Below are positions 12,953 to 25,844 of a DNA stretch of 64,000 nt, piece by piece. The notes under the pieces are model-generated. The model was not told the origin of the DNA, made no database searches, and saw only the letters and a list, made by a program, of their open reading frames with translations. Numbering within the stretch: the first letter of the stretch is position 1; each line of letters opens with the position of its first letter. The DNA comes from Brachynemurus nebulosus (Eukaryota; Arthropoda; Insecta; Neuroptera; Myrmeleontidae): contig JAPWDM010000060.1 of assembly GCA_035578155.1 (NCBI GenBank), positions 144,001 through 208,000 on the forward strand. Direction: 5' to 3'. A program made the translations under genes and the position numbers.

Positions 12953-14140
12953 CTATCTAAAATAGTTTACCTCGGTAATAGTAAAAAAATTTTCAAAATC
13001 GGTCAGTTATTTATTTTTGACACTTTTAGGTCCCACTGACACTGTCGGACCTTACATAACGTAATCTATATTTATCTAAAATAGTTTAGCTCTGTAACAG
13101 TGAAAAAAAAATTTTCAAAATCGGTCAGTTAGTTTATTTTTGACACTTTTGGGTCCCATGGACCCTGGCGGACCCTAAATAACGTAATGTATATCTATCT
13201 AAAATATCTTAGCTCCCTAACAGTGAAAAAATTTTCAAAATTGGTCGGTTAGTTTATTTTTGACATTTTTGGATCCTATGGACCCTGGCAGACCTTACAT
13301 AACGTAATCTATATTTATCTAAAATAGTTTAGCTCTGTAACAGCGAAAAAATTTTCAAAATCGGTCGGTTAGTTTATTTTTACCACTTTTGGGTCCCATG
13401 GACCCTGGCGGACCCTAAATAACGTAATGTATATCTATCTAAAATATCTTAGCTCCCTAACAGTGAAAAAATTTTCAAAATCGGTCGGTTAGTTTATTTT
13501 TGACACTTTTGGATCCTATGGACCCTGGCAGACCTTACATAACGTAATCTATATTTATCTAAAATAGTTTAGCTCTGTAACAGTGAAAAAATTTTCAAAA
13601 TCGGTCAGTTAGTTTATTTTTGACACTTTTGGGTTCTATGGACCCTGGCGGACCTTACATAACGTAATTTAAATTTATCTAAAATAGTTTAGCTCTATAA
13701 CAGTGAAAAATTTTCAAAATCGGTCAGTTAATTTATTTTTGACACTTCTGGATCCTATCGACCCTGGTAGACCTTACATAACGGAATCTATATTTATCTA
13801 AAATAGTTTAGCTCTATAACAGTGAAAAAATTTTCAAAATCGGTCAGTTAGTTTATTTTTGACACTTTTGGGTCCTATGGACCCTGGCGGACCTTACATA
13901 ACGTAATCGATATTTATCTAAAATAGTTTAGCTCTGTAACAGTGAAAAAATTTTCAGAATCGGTCAGTTAGTTTATTTTTGACACTTTTGGGTCCTGTGG
14001 ACCCTGGCGGAATTTACATAATGTATTCTATATCTATCTAAAATAGTTTAGCTCTGTAACAGTGAAAAAATTTTTCAAAATTGGTCGTTTAGTTTATTTT
14101 TTACAAATATGGGATTAGTAAACCCTGGCGAAACTCATAC
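12953..14140 (+). repeat. 120-bp satellite-like tandem array, about 10 monomers
   Basis: Monomer starts fall near 12953, 13073, 13196, 13316, 13436, 13556, 13676, 13795, 13915 and 14035, a very regular 120-bp period. Each has TAGCTCYSTAACAGTGAAAA, a TCAAAATCGGTCRGTTAG core and TCCYATGGACCCTGGCGGAC. Monomers at 13196 and 13436 (with TATCTTAGCTCC) and those at 13316 and 13556 are more alike than neighbours, giving a local 240-bp higher-order unit. Confidence 0.92.
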
Positions 14141-14676
14141 AACTCTAGTACTCTAACAGTAAGAAAAGGGTTCTAGGGATCTCATATAACTTATGGCAGT
14201 CCGTAAGCTTCTTGCGGACATCATTTAATTAATTAATTCAAATACTTTAAATTACTAACTGTGAAAAATTTTTTAAAATCGATTTGTTAATTAATTTTTG
14301 GCCTTTTTAGGTCCCGAAAACCTTGACCTCACATAAAATACCTTAAATCCATTTAAAATTGTTTAATTTTTTAACATTAATAATTATTAGTGAAAAAATT
14401 TTCAAAATCGATTCAAAATATTTTTCCGTGCATACATATGTACATTGTACATATTATGTTGTTTTGTTTCATATTTAATAATATTATATTGTAGCATAAA
14501 CTGTAAAGGAAATTATGAAAGTTTTAGAATCGGCGCAAAAGCGGAATTAAAATAACAAATATATAGTGAAAATAACTGGCCCAGAGGTGCTATAATAAAA
14601 CGTTATATTTTTCGTAGGCAACCAGCCGACTTCAATAGCCAATAAACATAACGTTAAAAATTATTTATATAAAATC

Positions 14677-15976
14677 ATGCATCAAAATATACAGTGTTTA
14701 AGTAATAAAGTTGAAAATTTAGAATTAATTTTAAATCGTGAAAACATTAGTTTTCTTTTACTAAGTGAACATTGGTGTCTAGAAGAAAACTTAGAAAATA
14801 TTAATATTGATAACTATAAGTTATGTATTACAGCAGAAATCATTTTAAGCATGGTGGAGTTGGTATATGGGCAAAAAATTCTGTTATAAAATTTGTGATA
14901 AACTGTTAAAAAGTGATAAACTAAATTTAGATGGTTTCACTATGGATAAAGTTTTTGAATGTAGTGGTATAAAAATAGACTTAACCGGTAAGATATACTA
15001 CATGTGTGTTATATATAGGTGGCCAAACAGCGATATCGAGTTATTTTTTGAAAAATTAGACAATCTATTAAGATATTTAAAAACCGAAAAAAGGAACGTT
15101 ATTATAATGGGGGATCTTAATATTGATTTCATGAAAAATAGTCTTCTTAAACGTAAATTAATTGACATACTTGATTCATATGATTGTCGAAATATTATAA
15201 ATACAGTGACGCGTATCTGTGCAACTTCAAGTTCTGCTATAGACTACTTAATAACCAATAAAGATCTTGAGTTAATAAATGTGGATGTTATTGATACTCA
15301 TATCAGTGATCATACCGCTCAAGTTTTAACAGTGCAGAGCTGTGGTAAAATGGGAAGGAATGAACATAAAAAAGTTTGCAATAGACTATTCAATCAATGT
15401 AATTTGGAGTATTTTGGTTATATGCTAAATAATGAATCTTGGGTTGATAACGATAATTTTACAACATTTGCAGAAAGTTTTAATTATTGCTTCGACGCAT
15501 GCTTTCCGAAAGAAACGCGTAATATTTACCCAAGAAATAAAACTTGGATCACAAAAGAAATTATTGAAGAAGGAGCGTTGCTCAGAGATCTTTATAAAGT
15601 AAGGCATCAGAATAGTCAGCTGGAAGAAAAATACAAAATATTGAAAAAGAAACATCAGTCCAATATAGAACAAGCTAAAAAACGAGCTATTTTCAGTAAT
15701 TACATTGACATCCAAACTTGTAGTGTTAAAGATGTTTGGGATGGAATTAATGAAGTTTTGAACAAAAATAGTCAAAAACATGAGAAAATAAATTTAGAAT
15801 ATCAAAATAGATTAATAGAGACTCCCAAAGCTATAACGGAAATATTTGCTGATTATTTCTTAACAGCTGTATGTAATAAATTAAGAGAACATTTTGAAAA
15901 TAATCTGTCACCGTGCTGTACCACAACAAGAAAGGTGTTTGAAGACAATTTTTTTGGAACCGACACATCCAAATGA
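14677..15976 (+). pseudogene. LINE endonuclease domain, frameshifted
   Basis: The first segment (ATG at 14677) has the N-terminal QNIQCLSNK and LLLSEHWC motifs of APE endonucleases, which nick target DNA for target-primed reverse transcription. Reading is then lost: HGGVGIWAKNS occurs in a shifted frame near 14850, and a further shift leads into the frame open from about 14867. That frame has IIMGDLNIDF, SSSAIDYLITN and DTHISDH, the catalytic Asp/Asn and final Ser-Asp-His signatures. A lysine-rich linker follows to a stop at 15976, where another frameshift separates it from the reverse transcriptase. Confidence 0.85.
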
Positions 15977-17312
15977 AGTTTGCAACATTATAATGAGTCT
16001 ATCGAATAAAAATTCTACGGGTCCGGATGAAGTACCAGCAAAAATATTAAAAAATAATGCTCATTTTTTAGCATCTAAATTAGCTCCAATTATTAATGAC
16101 ATAATAGAAACGGGACAATTTCCTGAAGAATTGAAACTTAAACCTATTTTTAAAAAAGGCGAACATAAAAATGTTGCCAACTACAGGCCAATATCAATGC
16201 TTTCCATATGGTCAAAAGTTATTGAAAAAACAGTATGCAGAAGAATCATGGATTTTCTGGAACATAACAAACTATTGTCTCCTGTGCAACATGGCTTCAG
16301 AACGCTTAACTCAACTATCAGCGCTATATTTGAATTTTACGAATATTTAGCAAAAGCGCTTGATGATGGACAGCATGTTATCAGTTTGTTTTTTGATCTG
16401 AGTGCAGCATTCGATACAGTTAATCATCACTTTCTACTTCAAAAATTAGAGAAAATTGGAATCAGAGGCGATTGCAGCAAGTTAATTGAATCCTATCTTG
16501 AAAATAGAAAATTTTTTGTAGAAATTGAAAATGAACACTCAGAAATCAAAGAGCTTAAAGTTGGGGTACCACAAGGAAGTACAATTGGACCGCTGTTATT
16601 TATTTGTTATGTGAATGATTTATCAGAGTATGTGGACATTGGAAAAATAATCATGTACGCTGATGATGTTACTGTTTTGGTTAAAGCCAAAGATACAGAA
16701 GAAGTTAAAAATTTAGCCAACGAAGTGCTTACCAAATGTAAATTGTGGTGCTACAAAAATCATCTAATAGTGAACATAGACAATAATTTAAAGTTCTCTG
16801 AACAAGTTGATGCGGTATGTAAAAAGTTGAACAAATGCTCTTACCAGATAACCATCTTGACAAAATATCTTGATCAAGATCAATTGCTAATATTTTATTA
16901 TGCTCATGTATTTTCTGCATTAAAGTACGGTATTGCTATGTGGGGAGGTTGCGCTGAGGCTAAGCGCATACTGATCATTCAAAAAAAGATCCTAAGAAAA
17001 ATATTTAAAATAGGTGCAAGAGTTTCGTGTAAAGATTTTTTTAGAAAATGGGGTATTTTGACTGTACCTGGAGTTTATATATACGAGTTAGTGGCAAATA
17101 CAAGTAGCCACTATAATACAAGATTTAAGTCATCATATGATTTTTCACACAGAACATCCTTTTATGAGAAAACACCGTTGTATGTAGATTATAAAGCATT
17201 TGATAAATTACCAACGGAAATACGTAGGGAAGAGAAATTTGTTCAATTTAAAAACAAATTAAAAAATTATTTAATTAATTTGGCACCTTATGAAATAAGT
17301 GAATGTTTGTAA
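15954..17312 (+). pseudogene. LINE reverse transcriptase, internally deleted
   Basis: The open frame contains the ordered RT blocks: GPDEVPAKILK, FKKGEHKNVANYRPISMLS, LSPVQHGFR, LFFDLSAAFDTVNH (first catalytic Asp), GVPQGSTIGPLLF and the active site YADDVT at about 16650. Shortly after, CYKNHLIVN joins directly to IDNNLKFSEQVD. In related enzymes tens of residues (a KTK-type block) lie between these, so an in-frame deletion is inferred. The C-terminus ends with FDKLPTEIRRE and a stop at 17310-17312. The ATG at 15894 lies in the shifted overlap and is not a real start. Confidence 0.88.
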
Positions 17313-17360
17313 TTTTTGACGACTGTATACCTTTATTTGGTCATTTCTAATAAATATTAT

Positions 17361-18177
17361 TTTTTTTTTTTTTTTTTTTAAAATTGGGATACTGCTGCCG
17401 GTGGATGGCGCGGTCAGCAGCACTCGGCGACATCGCCAACAGAGGGCATGCGCCGCCACAAACAGTAAAAATAAAAACGACACATAAAGACAGGGACACA
17501 TAAATGCACTAGACAATGGACAAACATACACATAATAAAATTCACCGATGAGCCCTGCCATCCCAGGGCTTCATAAAGAGCGGACAGTCCTTGGTGGCGG
17601 TACGCTAAGTACTAGCCAGAACGTCCGGTCACCAAGGACTGAAAAACCAACAATGAAACTCCCCCGAGGTGTAAAGGGCCTCGGGGTGGAGGAACCTGAC
17701 TAAACAAACTCAAAAAAAAAAAAAACAAATTAATAAATAAATATCACAGAGCAGTACCACAAAACGGTATCACAGAAGAACTTATTGCGTCACTGGGCAG
17801 CCACTGGCCAACCAGTGACGCTACAAGGAGTTAAAACAATACCGCTGTAGAGCCATAACAACAGGCCTACAGCGGCATAACAAAATATCACAGATAAGGA
17901 ATATTTAATAACAAATAAAGAAAAGGCAACAAAATATCACAGACAGTTATCACAGTAACCCACTGCACTCATAGAGGGGGGAACTAAGCCATCCAGTGGT
18001 GCAGTGGGGATCATAACAACACCGCTGGGGGCCCCAAGGACCTCCAGTGGCAAGAAACACATACGTGGGACAAAGACAATAACAGTAAACAGAAAAAATT
18101 ATGTGTTAAATGATTCTGTTTGTCTTATTTATTACCTAACCATAGCCCCGTTAGCCTGCTAGCCAGCTAGCAGTATA
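17361..18177 (-). mobile_element. Dong/R4-like non-LTR element, 5'-truncated 3' end
   Basis: Read on the minus strand this matches the 3' half of the plus-strand element at 19162-21215. Shared pieces include GCTAGCAGGCTAACG, repeated TGTGATATT units, GTCCTTGGTGACCGGAC, CCCTGGGATGGCAGG, GATGGCGCGG (as its complement) and an end CCCAATTTTAAA with a long A run. It is 5'-truncated, and its 5' side abuts a 65-bp (ATT)n tract. No coding sequence is retained. Confidence 0.7.
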
Positions 18178-18179
18178 AA

Positions 18180-18242
<63 letters not shown>
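18178..18242. repeat. (ATT)n microsatellite
   Basis: About 21 ATT units directly abutting the 5' end of the truncated minus-strand Dong-like element; the probable target repeat. Confidence 0.96.
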
Positions 18243-18245
<3 letters not shown>

Positions 18246-18795
18246 ATCTTCAGTTTCTTGTTTATTTAAAAATTCAATAAAAAAAAATTCTTCATTACAT
18301 TAGCTTAGAAAATCTGTTTAATTTTCATTTTTCAACTTGAGACAGAACCATGCTAATTATAATGCAATAAATGAGAAACAAAACTCTATACACGTATGTG
18401 TGTTATAACACATGTATGTGAATAGACTTCAGTTGTTCTCACAAAATTCTTTAATAAAAAAGTAAAATATTTTTATACTTCATAAAGAACGGAGATATAA
18501 ATATAAATTACTTATTAGACTAACAAAGAAAGAAAACTAATATAAAAGTGAAAATTCATACATATCTTCATAATCATCTTCATAATTTTTTTTTTTTTGG
18601 CTTTTTAACCATGTAAAAATCGAACTGTCTAATGATAGGATCGAATGATAAAAAATGGCCAGAAAACCTACTTCTGGGCATCTGATGTGTCTGGCTAAAG
18701 AACTTAGCCAAGCCAGATCAAAATCGAGTCTCCATACGAAATTTCATAAGCATTAAACGTGGCGGCATATATATCGTGGCGAAAGTTATCGTGGC

Positions 18796-18896
<101 letters not shown>

Positions 18897-19097
18897 TTTA
18901 GTGAATATCATTTTCGTATTCTAGGGACCTCAAAACATATTTCTGTTATGGTCTCCGCCGGAGGTTGCGTCGTGATACCTACTGTAATAGCTGAATTTCG
19001 AGTTTTCGAAATTCGCTAAAAAGAAGAAGAATAAAAAATTATTAAATAAATAAACAGAAAGAGTGTAAAAATAAAGAAACGTTTAACAATAAATAAT

Positions 19098-19161
<64 letters not shown>
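19098..19161. repeat. (AAT)n microsatellite
   Basis: About 21 AAT units immediately before the plus-strand Dong-like element. Confidence 0.96.
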
Positions 19162-19163
<2 letters not shown>

Positions 19164-21215
19164 CGCCCTGTGGGTGGGGGCTTCACTTTGCAGAATTTGC
19201 CCACAGTAAGTCCTGCTTGTCGTAAAAGGCGACTAAAAGGACAACCCATTAGGATGGTGAAAACAAGAAAAAGGCCTCGGAAAACTGCCGCTGCCGGTGG
19301 AGCGACCGGGCGCATCAGGGTCACCACTGAATGTGACAGCTCAGATCACGGTGACGACAGGTTGGGTTCTAGGCAGCCACCTGTCAGCTGTAACAACACC
19401 TTCAGCCAAAATGCTACTGCCCTACTTACGGAGCCGCCAACACCTTTGGCTCAGCCGACTTTAAGTGTTTCCTCGGAGCATCCTTTGGGGACCACTAAAG
19501 CTGGTAAGAAGCGTGTGCGTATGCAATGGACAGATGAACTGAATGAATTCATCGTACGCACATACTTCCAAGTTACTAGACTTGAAACGGACAAAACTGG
19601 TTACCGTACGAAATTACATCAAGAGTTCGCGCGCACCTACCCTCACCTTAGTCGCGTCACTGAACAGAGACTGGCAGATAATAATAATAATAATGCTGGG
19701 CTAAAATCCAACCTCACGTCCCCGTTCGTGCCCGGCGGGCAACTGTTAGCTTCGGCTAGCAGGCTAACGAGGCTAGGGTATTTTTTTCGACAAGGATGAT
19801 TGTCGTAGGATCGACAGTGTGGCATTCTCGTATTGAGCGAAACTTCACCGATAGTCTAGATTGTGCGTAGTTGGGAATTGGGGCTGACGCTGCTCAACTG
19901 ACTGACGAAAGTGAATGTAGTAGCTGGTATGGGCATGTTTACCAGTCTCGTGAATCGAGTCAGACGAGTCGAAAAGTGATATTTTATCTGTGATTTTGTT
20001 TTAACCAAGCTGTGACGAATCTGTGATCCTTGTTATGCCACCCTGGGTTTTCATGCCTGCGGTGGTATTTTTCAAATATTCCTGTGATATTTCCCTGGCC
20101 TTGTTCTTGTCATTTCGATGGGTAGGAATGCGGCTCCCGACGCACTCGTTCTCATCGGCCACACGTACGAGTCGACGTCTGCCCGAACAGCTTGAGCGAG
20201 CTCGCCCAGTAAGGAGACGTCGTCGTCCCTCGTACGGATGCGTTCGTGGGCGTTGATATGGCGGCTTCCGCCCCGTCGAAGTGATACGAACACAGGTCAG
20301 ATGTTGACTTTGTGATACTCTGTGGCATTGTCCCGTTCTCTGTAGCCTCGACTCGGACGAACGTGGCTTAGTCATCGTACCGGTCTCCCGTGTAGGTTGA
20401 CCCCGACATCTGACAGAACGGCACATGTACCCAGTAATCAGTTATCTGACAGAATAGTACATGTTGCTCAGTAATCAGATGTCACTGTCCCTACACGTGT
20501 GAGTTCCTAGGTGTTGACGAAGCCATTTCGGAATTGTTGAGACTATGGGGAGCGGAATCGTGCCACAGAGCAAGAAATTTTTGAAATCTGTGATATTGTT
20601 GTTTTTATTTTTTAATAAGATTGTGTGTAATCCGTTTTGTTTTAACGATGTACCACCGAGGGCCTTTTCCACCCGAGGTGGTACATCATTTTTTTTTTAT
20701 TCTTATCTGTGATATTTTATTGTGCCGCTGTGGGCTTGCCGTTGTGGCCCCTCAGCGGTTTTGTTTTTAACTACTTATTGCGGCACTGGTCGGCCTGTGG
20801 CTTCCCAGTGACGTAATAAGATTTTCCTCTTATTTTCTGGTGATATTATTATGATGTTGTTTTATTGTGATATTTTTACTCAGATTTCTCCGCTCCGAGG
20901 CCCTTTACACCTCGGAGTTTCATCGTTGGTTTTCAGTCCTTGGTGACCGGACGCTCTGTCTAGTACTTATCGTACCGTCACCAAGGACTGTCCGCTCTTT
21001 TTAAGCCCTGGGATGGCAGGGCCCATCGATGGATTTTATCATGTGTATGTTTTGTCCCTTGTCTATCGCATTTATGTGTTCCTGTCTGTTTTGTGTATGT
21101 TTTTATCTTTACCGTTTATGGCGGCGCATGCCCTCCGATGGCGATGCCGCCGGGTGCTGCTGACCGCGCCATCCACCGGCAACAGTACCCCAATTTTAAT
21201 TTAAAAAAAAAAAAA
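19162..21215 (+). mobile_element. Dong/R4-like element, internally deleted, in TAA repeats
   Basis: The element starts after (AAT)n with CGCCCTGTGGGTGGGGG, contains an N-terminal ORF piece, then jumps via a short (AAT)n (about 19678-19693) to a 1.5-kb 3' untranslated part. It ends CCCCAATTTTAATTT plus a poly-A run and (TAA)n. The reverse transcriptase and endonuclease are missing. Dong elements of the R4 clade are known to insert into TAA repeats. The 3' region has several potential hairpins and recurring TGTGATATT motifs and matches the minus-strand copy at 17361-18177. Confidence 0.65.
19170..19695 (+). pseudogene. N-terminal ORF fragment of Dong/R4-like element
   Basis: The frame begins without a clear ATG (GTG at 19170; first ATG at 19253), has CRKRRLKGQP, a basic TRKRPRKTAAAGG stretch, a serine/proline-rich linker and then RMQWTDELNEFIVRTYF and HQEFARTYPHL. 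The tryptophan-containing WTDELNEFI helix looks like the Myb/homeodomain-like DNA-binding region before the RT of R2/R4-type elements; this is from general recall of such proteins. Coding ends where it hits an (AAT)n stretch read as polyasparagine, so the downstream residues are not part of the protein. A non-autonomous relic. Confidence 0.55.
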
Positions 21216-21550
21216 AATAATAATAATAATATATAATAATATATAATGACAGCCGTCTGTCATTGAGCCAACATCTACGCTTCCACAAAAGTCTCGTCGT
21301 ACGAACCAGTGTACACCAAAATAGACGCATAACACCTCGTTTCAAGCAACAACAACAACAATATAAGGAGTGATGTGACAAACCCGTCCGTGAATGTACT
21401 ACGGTACTTTTACGGATTGGTTTGGCACATTACCCTTCCACAGAGCCTAATACCTTGCATAATGCCGGTATAGGTGAATGTTACCCAGTACTGTCCTACT
21501 GAGTAGTGAGCGCCAGGTTGGCGTAAAAGTCTATAATAATAATAATAATA
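21216..21550 (+). mobile_element. Second TAA-flanked non-LTR tail (Dong-like?)
   Basis: A 0.3-kb unique segment lies between TAA-type repeats (21207-21236 and 21531-21550). It ends GCCAGGTTGGCGTAAAAGTC directly followed by (TAATAA)n. This is the same arrangement as the neighbouring Dong-like copy but with unrelated sequence, suggesting the 3' end of another TAA-targeting family. Confidence 0.4.
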
Positions 21551-21751
21551 AAAATGAAAATAACAATGAATACATACAAAATTACACAAATATATCTTCA
21601 GTAACATAAAGAAAAAAAATAACATAAATAAATAATAAAAAAAAAAATAAATGTACCTATTAGGGATCAACTTAACAAATAAAGATATGAGTCTTAGGCA
21701 AAAAAAAGAAAAAGAACAATAAGTATACAATAAATAAACAAGGAGAGAAGG

Positions 21752-21989
21752 TTATTCGTTTAAAACAAAAGAGCGAGTACACATGACTGTTTTAACAAAG
21801 GCAAAGATCCTTTTCAACTCTGAAATACTTCCGACAGTAAGTAATTTTGGAATAGTGGCTTCTTCTGGGGAAATGCCAATTTTATCAAAAAGTTCTTTTC
21901 GAGTAAAACTGTATAAAGGACATTTTAATAAAACATGGATTAGATCCTCCTTTTCACCCAAGTTACAGAGTGTACAGTTTAACTCACTG
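21752..21989 (-). pseudogene. LINE reverse transcriptase C-terminal fragment
   Basis: Minus strand reads CTLCNLGEKEDLIHVLLKCP and continues to a stop at 21752. The CxxC...H...C pattern followed by a proline is the zinc-knuckle-like C-terminal motif of jockey-like LINE polymerases. The 5' side is cut by the inverted-repeat element at 21990, so only about 80 residues remain. It may belong to the same lineage as the tail at 24642. Confidence 0.7.
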
Positions 21990-23154
21990 TCATCAGTCTA
22001 CAGAATTTAATTTATTAGTTAGGAAAATAATTCAAATATCACTAACAATAAATATCTTAAATGAGTTTTTAGTTAATTGTACTCTTTTTAGTTAATACTA
22101 CGTTTCTTAAAAAACGGTGGCAACCCTAGTCACAGATATACCTATAAAAAGTTATCCTACTAAAAACAAACCACCCATAAAATCTATAAGTCTAGCAAGT
22201 ACTTATACACATTAATATTTTTTGTCTGTATCAACATCTAAAAACATTTCAGTTCTTTTTTGACAATCCTGGCTGAACTAAAACACTTTTTTAAATTTTT
22301 TATTGTTAAAATCGAAACGTTTCTTGAAAACGGTTAAAATTACTATATTTTACATTAAAATGTCGACACAATCACCTCCTAGTTAACTACCCCTAGACTT
22401 GATGCTAGAAAATTAAGAAAAATCAGGTCAATTAGATTTTTTTACGTAGATGATTGTGATTGTGATAGAGTTATAAAATTCAAAAGGATATTTTAAAAAT
22501 GTCTGTATTCGCTATGAGCTTTTGAAATTTAAATTTATTTTTCTTATTGACAAAAAAAAAAATGAATGTGCAAAATTCTTTACGATTAGAATGCTTTATT
22601 TATACATTCTAATCATAACAGTATTCTCAATCAGGTAGAAAGTTACCTTAAAACATTATTGTTTCAATATAGTGTACCGTATTTTTTTATGCGGTTGTAG
22701 CAAACTCTTATTAATCTTAGTAAGGTGTAAACATAATCTAAATATTCTTGATAATTTTTCTATAAAAAATGGAACAGATATATTATAAAAACCTTATGCA
22801 ACTGAGAGAAATAAAATATAGCTGAATCGTTGAATTGGATTAAAAAAACCATGACACGCCACTTACAAAGCCTTTTTTTCGAATGTAGCATCGCAAAACA
22901 TGAGACAGAATTAATTTGACTGTGAGTGAGAGTGTAATGGAAAAATATTTATAGATTTTATGGATGTTTTTTTTTTTAGAAGGATAACTTTTTATAAGTA
23001 TATCTGTGACTAGGGTTGCCACCGTTTTTTGTGAAACATAGTATTAACTAAAATAAAAAAAGTACAATTAACTAAAAACTCATTTAAGATATTTATTGTT
23101 AGTGATATTTGAATTATTTTCCTAACTAATAAATCAAATTCTGTAGACTGATGA
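21990..23154. mobile_element. 1.17-kb DNA element with about 200-bp terminal inverted repeats
   Basis: Both ends start TCATCAGTCTACAGAATTT and stay nearly identical for about 200 bases, including GTTAGGAAAATAATTCAAAT and GCCACCGTTTTT (right arm about 22947-23154). An inner stem (GATTAGAATGC ... ATTCTAATC, about 22584-22613) lies mid-element. No transposase is encoded. No convincing target duplication: flanks are CACTG and TTTTG. It abuts or interrupts a LINE tail on its left. Confidence 0.85.
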
Positions 23155-23845
23155 TTTTGTAGATAAAAAAATAATCCTAAGTGGCGTCTGTATTAGAGAA
23201 AAGTCTGAAAAACGGGCGTAGAATCTCACTGTTATTAATTATTGTCTTGTAGTCTTTTGAAAAATTATTTTTTGAACTTGAATCGGTTAATAGGAGGAAA
23301 TTCGTTGTTATGCAGATGCTGCGACAGGGGTATTTTTATTTTTATTTTTTATTTTTTTTGTTTTTTTTTTTGTTTTTTTTTTTTTTTTTATAAAACGATA
23401 AAATAATTATATTCGAAAAAAAATGTTATGACTGTCGAAAAGTTCAGTTACTAGATTATTTAGATCCAAAAGAAGTTTACGAGAAAAAGAGACTACATTT
23501 AAAAAAAAATCAAAATAAACGAAACCTGCAAGAACAATAAAATTTAATACAAAGAGTGAATCAATTTTCGTTCATAGAATAATGGTTCAGAAACCTGTCT
23601 TAGTTTACAAAGAATAATGAGTCAAAAACCTATCTTATATGATTTTTTCTGCTCCTTACAGTAGTGTAATAAAAATTCCGAAAAACTTTTGACTTTCGAA
23701 AATTCGTCTTTTAGTCCTTCTCGTAAATTATGTAGTTTATTTAGACTATTTAGTTCAAAAACGCATGTTACGTAATTTTTTCTACTCTTTCCGATAATAT
23801 AAACAAAATTGAAAAATTTTTTAGTTGTAGCAAATTTAGGCAAAA

Positions 23846-24003
23846 ATGGTTGTTTTCACTAAAATACCCCAAAGAGAAAGTTCTGGACACCAAGCGTGTC
23901 TGGCTGAAGAAACTCATTCAAAGATTTGGGGTTTTCAACGTTTCACCAGATTTCATAAAAATAGAATGTATCGTTCTCGAGTTTTCATGTTGACACCCAT
24001 AAA
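23846..24003 (+). repeat. Diverged fragment related to family F 3' part
   Basis: TGGACACCAAGCGTGTCTGGCTG, CAGATTTCATAAA and GTTCTCGAGTTTTCATG correspond, with divergence, to 9745-9880 and 18655-18795. A minus-strand copy of the family F start (GATGCTGCGACAGGGGTATTT, 23313-23333) lies 0.5 kb away in the opposite orientation, so more than one broken copy is present. Confidence 0.5.
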
Positions 24004-24030
24004 TAAATACATAAGTACATACATAGTATG

Positions 24031-24700
<670 letters not shown>

Positions 24701-24852
24701 TTTCTACTTTATTATCCAAGATTGGAACATCTTATTGTTAGAATGATTTATCTGTCACCATGGGCATTCTGAGGATTGAGAACCAGCAACTTTTAAACAA
24801 CCTTTTTAAATACATATACGTGACTAGTGCAATAAAGGCTATTGACAGATGA

Positions 24853-25844
24853 GCATGGGTAGAAATGCCCTCGCATGAATTGTGTTGTCTTTTCCTTCTG
24901 CTAACTGCTACCGATATATGATTGAAATTTACTGAGTTTCAGTCCTTAAAAATTCTTTAGGAGGTGTATTTTCTTATTAAAATTAGGATTTTAAAAATTT
25001 TGTTTCAAGAATATATTGTGGGATATTAAAAATGTCCTGGTTTTAGGTACCTATACAAAAGAAATTATGGAGGATGTGATAGGTAGATGTATAGAAATGA
25101 CGAAATTATAAAAGTTTAGAAACTAATCTCTTCGGATCTCTAGAGACTATGTAGTGTCTAGCCTCTCCGTTAGCAAATAAAATATTATTTAGTCGAAAAC
25201 TTCCTTATTTTGTAAAAATTAACATGATCCCATTGTTTACTGTATGTATTCTAGTATTTTTATTATTTAAAAAAAAAAAAAAAAATATTAAGTAGATTAA
25301 AATAATTGACAGATTCAAATGATTCGAACTGTTAGTCGCGAAAAATCTATAACATCGTATTTCATTATTTTAATATATTATTTACTGTTATTTTTGTAAA
25401 TTAACACTTTATCATCAATCAAAAAAAATGAAGTGATAAACTTTGCTTATTTTTTATACATTGTATATATAAATAAGTGCATTGATTTTTTATGTTAATT
25501 TTCTTGATAAAATCGCAAAATAGATATTTTCAAAAATAAAGTTCTTGTTTTTGTTGTTTTACCTGTATTTCGCATATCTTTTAAAATTTTTATTTTTTAA
25601 TTTTCGAGTACCACTTAAAAAAAATCCTGGAAGTTAATTATTTAACCCTTTGCACTCCAGCACAATTGTGAATGGAATTTATTGAAATCGACATAAATGT
25701 TCGGTCAAATGCTCTGTCAGTGTTTCTAAAAAGGTATTCCGCGAGTCCGCGACACATAAGTGTTGTCTAAAGAAAATCTAGGGTAGTTTTTATTTTAACA
25801 ATATTTTTCGGTAATACCTAAATTTATTCTTTTGTGACTATGTA
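24853..25844. other. Non-coding AT-rich region
   Basis: No coding region or recognised element was found. Contains short homopolymer runs only. Confidence 0.4.

Larger units (their letters stand above)
14488..17360 (+). mobile_element. APE-type non-LTR retrotransposon (LINE), degenerate
   Basis: A 2.9-kb element encodes an apurinic-type endonuclease followed by reverse transcriptase, with at least three frameshifts and one internal deletion. No ORF1/gag-like protein is visible ahead of the endonuclease, and no intact 5' untranslated region is seen, so it may be 5'-truncated. The 3' end is near TAATAAATATTA at about 17358, where a minus-strand Dong-like tail begins. It sits inside family F copy 2. 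The jockey/CR1 group is likely but the clade is not resolved. Confidence 0.8.

Noticed and set aside
13000..14140. CRISPR-like array
   Set aside because: 120-bp monomers are contiguous with no unique spacers, in a eukaryotic genome.
19097..19327. Minus-strand frame ending in polyleucine
   Set aside because: Polyleucine is the (AAT)n repeat read in reverse.
20001..20426. Arginine-rich frames on both strands at 20.0-20.4 kb
   Set aside because: They lie in the GC-richer 3' untranslated part of the Dong-like element; composition alone opens the frames.
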